Assembly: GCF_001667035.1 (NCBI RefSeq)
Contig: NZ_LZIR01000110.1
Span: forward strand, 1 to 32,034
DNA: 32,034 nucleotides
Direction: 5' to 3'
From: Mycobacterium sp. 852002-51057_SCH5723018
Lineage (GTDB): Bacteria; Actinomycetota; Actinomycetes; Mycobacteriales; Mycobacteriaceae
This document shows positions 29,856-32,034 of this stretch, one piece after another. The notes beneath the pieces are model-generated. The model was given only the letters and a program-made list of their open reading frames with translations. It made no database searches and was not told where the DNA came from. Numbering within the stretch: the stretch's first letter is position 1; the number at the start of each line of letters is the position of its first letter. The position numbers and the translations under genes were made by a program.

Positions 29856-30464
29856 TCAGGTCCGCTCGTCCGCCTTCTTCCAGTGCCGGCCCTTGACGGC
29901 TTCCAGAGCTTCGGTGACATAGAGATCCAGCGGGCGCGGGGGCGTGGGCTGGCGCACCCACCGCTGAAAGGCGAAATCGGCCGCCGCAAAGGCCAGTTGG
30001 ACCAGCAGCGCGGGCCGGATGTCGTCGTCGGCGTTCACGCCCATGCGCCCGCCGATCAACTTGGCCGCCCGCTCCTTGTCGCCGGGCGTGTGGATCGTGG
30101 CCTTGTCGAGCAGCCCTGGAGCGACCAGCAGGGCCTCTCGCCACTGCTGGATGTCGCTCTCGTCGAACGAGCGGATCCGCCCGACGATCGCATTGATCAG
30201 GGCGACGTCCGGCGACTCCCTGGCCGGTCGCTGCTCGAGCAGGTTGACGATGGCGGCGCCGCCATGGTGGACCGGGCCGAGCAGCAGGTCCTCCTTCGTC
30301 GGCACGTGCCGGAAGAATGTGCGCGGCGAAACGCCTGCGGCGGTGGCGATTTCCTCCGTCGTCACGGCGTCGTAGCCCCGCTCGATGAACAGTCGGAACG
30401 CCGCGCGCATGATGTCGGCCCGGATTTGCGCGCGCTGCCGATCCCGCAGCGACCCCTCGCTCAC
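29856..30464 (-). CDS. TetR-family transcriptional regulator
   Basis: A 202-aa regulator. The DNA-binding domain runs from RAQIRADIMRAAFRLFIERGYDAVTTEEIATAAGVSPRTFFRHVPTKEDLLL (about residues 11-62), a textbook TetR helix-turn-helix. The C-terminal part resembles the MftR-like group in layout but has no identifiable ligand pocket. It overlaps the SDR stop by 4 bp (30461-30464) and is therefore the last gene of the minus-strand operon from the right edge. It may control that operon; no operator is visible in the window because the operon start is outside. Confidence 0.9.
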   Translation of the reverse strand: MSEGSLRDRQRAQIRADIMRAAFRLFIERGYDAVTTEEIATAAGVSPRTFFRHVPTKEDLLLGPVHHGGAAIVNLLEQRPARESPDVALINAIVGRIRSFDESDIQQWREALLVAPGLLDKATIHTPGDKERAAKLIGGRMGVNADDDIRPALLVQLAFAAADFAFQRWVRQPTPPRPLDLYVTEALEAVKGRHWKKADERT

Positions 30465-31234
30465 CGGAAGGAACCGATTCCGCCGTCGACGTGAATGGTC
30501 TGCCCGGTGATGAACGACGCGTCGCTGCCGAGAAGAAACGCGACCAACGCTCCGACGTCGGTGCGCACGTCGCCGATGCGGCGCATCGGAACCCGCCGCA
30601 CCGCCTTCGCGTAGTCGTCAGGGGCAAACTGCTTCCACAGCTTGACGCCGTCGGATTCGGCGAAGGGACAGATGACGTTGACGCGGATGTTGTCGCGTCC
30701 CCACTCCAGGGCGGCCACCTTGGACAGTCCGCGGATGGCCTCCTTTGCCGCCGCGTACCCGCCCCATTTGGGCTCGCCCCCGGTGCCCGTCCCCGAGCCG
30801 AGGTTCACGATCGAACCGCCACCCGCCTCGACCATCAGCGGGTGCACGGCCTGCATGAGCAGGAACGTCGCGCGGGGGCCCACGTCGTAGCCGAGGGCCA
30901 GGTCGCCGACGGTGATGTCGACGAACGCCTTGGGCTCGTTGGTGGCGATGGCGTTGTTGACCAAACCGTGCACGGCGCCAAAGACGTCGACTGCGGCGGC
31001 GGCGATCCGCTGAGCGTTGTCCGGGTCGCGAAGATCGGCGACCAGCTTCTCGGCGCGACCCAATCCCTGGAGCTCCTCGGTGGTGGCGCTCAGGACGTCG
31101 CCCTGGATGTCGACCAGCAGCACCGACGCGCCCCGTTCGAGCAGTGCGGTGGCGATGCCCTTGCCGACGCCCTGGGCGGCGCCGGTGACGATCGCGACGT
31201 GGCCGCGCATCGACTCTGGATGCGAGTAGGTCAT
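30461..31234 (-). CDS. Short-chain dehydrogenase/reductase (SDR)
   Basis: A 257-aa classical SDR. The cofactor motif TGAAQGVGKG is at about residues 17-26, VLLVDIQGD follows strand two (the Asp suggests NAD preference), NNAIATNE replaces the usual NNAG, the catalytic Ser is in VNLGSGTGTGG and the YAAAK pair lies about 155-159. It ends FITGQTIHVDGGIGSFR. ATG 31234 overlaps the stop of the VOC gene, and the 3' end overlaps the TetR gene, both by 4 bp. It probably oxidises an alcohol intermediate of the pathway served by this operon; the substrate is unknown. Confidence 0.92.
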   Translation of the reverse strand: MTYSHPESMRGHVAIVTGAAQGVGKGIATALLERGASVLLVDIQGDVLSATTEELQGLGRAEKLVADLRDPDNAQRIAAAAVDVFGAVHGLVNNAIATNEPKAFVDITVGDLALGYDVGPRATFLLMQAVHPLMVEAGGGSIVNLGSGTGTGGEPKWGGYAAAKEAIRGLSKVAALEWGRDNIRVNVICPFAESDGVKLWKQFAPDDYAKAVRRVPMRRIGDVRTDVGALVAFLLGSDASFITGQTIHVDGGIGSFR

Positions 31235-31728
31235 GCCGACGGCCCGATGCGCAGCGGAATGCTGCGGTGCAGCTCGTAGGTACTGCGCGCACCGTTGGGC
31301 AGTTCGATGAACTCGACCGGCGTGCCGTCGGGGTCCTTGACGAAAAACATTCGCACCCCGCCGATTTCGAACGGCTCCTGGTCGGGGGTGTAGCCGGCGG
31401 CGGTGACGCGGCGGTGGGTCTCATCAAGGTCGCGCACGGACAGCGAGATGTTGTGGATCCCGGTCACGCCGCGGCGTGCCGGCTTGTCCGCGGGTTTGCT
31501 CCCGAGCGATAGCAGCTCCACCATCAGTCCCCCCAGCAAGCCGCCGACGACCCTGCCCTCCTGCTTACGGGTGGCGTGCAGGACGGCGTCGAAAGGCTCT
31601 CCGGAGATAAGGGTTTCGAAGACGACGTCCATGCCCAGCACACCGCGGTAGAAAGCCAGGGCGCGGTCCATGTCGGTCACTCCGATGACGAGGTGGCAGA
31701 ACGACACGTCGTCCAGGACGCTCGTCAC
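31231..31728 (-). CDS. VOC (glyoxalase-fold) family protein
   Basis: A 165-aa protein starting at GTG 31728 (VTSVLDDVSFCHLVIGVTDMDRALAFYRGVLGM). The open frame extends further upstream but that part overlies the next gene. The first module has His in CHLVIGV and GLMVELLSLGS with a Glu; the second has GIHNISLSVRDLDETHRRVTAAGY and PDGTPVEFIELP with a Glu. This is a full set of four possible metal ligands. Its GTGA start overlaps the preceding stop, and it overlaps the SDR start by 4 bp. It is most like glyoxalase/dioxygenase proteins of lipid or aromatic catabolism, without a specific assignment. Confidence 0.88.
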   Translation of the reverse strand: MTSVLDDVSFCHLVIGVTDMDRALAFYRGVLGMDVVFETLISGEPFDAVLHATRKQEGRVVGGLLGGLMVELLSLGSKPADKPARRGVTGIHNISLSVRDLDETHRRVTAAGYTPDQEPFEIGGVRMFFVKDPDGTPVEFIELPNGARSTYELHRSIPLRIGPSA

Positions 31729-32034
31729 GGTCTGTGCGCTGCAAGCTTGGGAGCCGGGCGCCCGGCGAACAACGGCAGGTCGAGGTAGGTCTTGATGCCC
31801 GGCTCGGCGGCGCACACGTCGGGGATGGCGTTGACACAGTGATTGGCGGTCGCCACCACCCCCGGGTTGCGTTGCAGCCCTTCGGCGATCGTCGGCGGCT
31901 GCAGTCCCTTGAAGGTGAGGCTGACGTCGGGGTCGCCGGTGATCTCGACCTCGAAGCGTTCGCCGGGCGCGCCGAAGTTCCACTGCGGATCCAGATTTTC
32001 CTCACCCATCAGCCAGTTGACCGCCGCGGTGATG
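31725..32034 (-). CDS. DapB-like NAD(P)-dependent dehydrogenase, C-terminal part (5' end outside window)
   Basis: The frame is open from the right edge to TGA at 31725. The visible 102 residues run ITAAVNWLMGEENLDPQWNFG, then FEVEITGDPDVSLTFKG, GVVATANHCVNAIPDVCAAEPGIKTYLDLPLFAG and end APKLAAHRP. The NAIPDVCAAEPGI..DLPLF ending is typical of mycobacterial proteins called dihydrodipicolinate reductase-like or 2,4-diaminopentanoate dehydrogenase-like, which have a DapB-type N-terminal domain (not visible here). These are not the lysine-pathway DapB. It overlaps the VOC gene by 4 bp (GTGA), so it lies upstream in the same operon. Confidence 0.7.
   Translation of the reverse strand, partial: ITAAVNWLMGEENLDPQWNFGAPGERFEVEITGDPDVSLTFKGLQPPTIAEGLQRNPGVVATANHCVNAIPDVCAAEPGIKTYLDLPLFAGRPAPKLAAHRP

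Overview
The window comes from a slow-growing Mycobacterium, plausibly the M. avium complex or a relative. The DNA is GC-rich with GTG starts and 4-bp ATGA/GTGA gene overlaps. From 1 to 17.4 kb the order follows the M. tuberculosis block Rv3764c to Rv3752c in reverse: tcrY, lpqH, an Rv3762c-like alkylsulfatase, fadE36/Rv3761c, Rv3760, proX-V-W-Z, Rv3755c, tyrA, Rv3753c, tadA and a tRNA-Ser. Correspondence to named M. tuberculosis genes is from memory of those proteins and their order; no search was run.

Region 1 (1-3.2 kb): the end of the sensor kinase TcrY, the 19-kDa lipoprotein LpqH, and a three-domain alkylsulfatase-like enzyme. Region 2 (3.2-10.4 kb): a cluster not present at this place in M. 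tuberculosis as I remember it. A tightly packed minus-strand operon encodes an aminoglycoside-phosphotransferase-fold kinase, a short-chain dehydrogenase, an acyl-CoA dehydrogenase, a TetR regulator and a quinone-oxidoreductase-like enzyme. Its start carries a perfect inverted repeat. The kinase plus acyl-CoA dehydrogenase pair recalls the ACAD10/ACAD11 and Pseudomonas LvaA/LvaC systems for 4-hydroxyacyl-CoA. A methyltransferase, a histidine phosphatase and a second kinase of the same fold follow. Region 3 (10.5-17.4 kb): a LapA-like membrane protein, the proXVWZ osmolyte importer, a glycolipid-binding-domain protein, prephenate dehydrogenase, and the tRNA adenosine deaminase pair. MIRU-like 57-bp tandem repeats lie between the last two genes.

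Region 4 (17.3-21.45 kb): a decayed integrative element in the 3' end of tRNA-Ser(CGA). It is bounded by perfect 27-bp direct repeats about 4.04 kb apart. Near the left end are three, and near the right end two, copies of TGCCCAC at exact 11-bp spacing, which look like integrase arm sites. Inside are a C-terminal integrase remnant, a small phage-like gene, an unknown 105-aa gene and an HNH endonuclease pseudogene. The only intact-looking cargo is a two-gene cassette: a 58-aa very basic protein followed by a 477-aa protein with a soluble N-terminal part and four C-terminal membrane segments. I do not recognise either protein. This cassette is the best candidate in the window for something undescribed.

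Region 5 (21.5-32 kb): accessory metabolism. It holds a Tat-type secreted GH5-like glycosidase, two small conserved proteins (one DUF2237), and an IclR regulator divergent from a plus-strand operon across a 14-bp palindrome. That operon encodes a sulfotransferase-like protein, a metallo-beta-lactamase-fold protein with an altered metal motif, an SDR, a VOC protein and a frameshifted luciferase-like monooxygenase. A Gly/Pro-rich secreted peptide follows. A minus-strand operon then runs in from the right edge: a DapB-like dehydrogenase, a VOC protein, an SDR and a TetR regulator. The repertoire suggests coenzyme-A-linked breakdown of lipid-like compounds, but no substrate can be assigned from the sequence.
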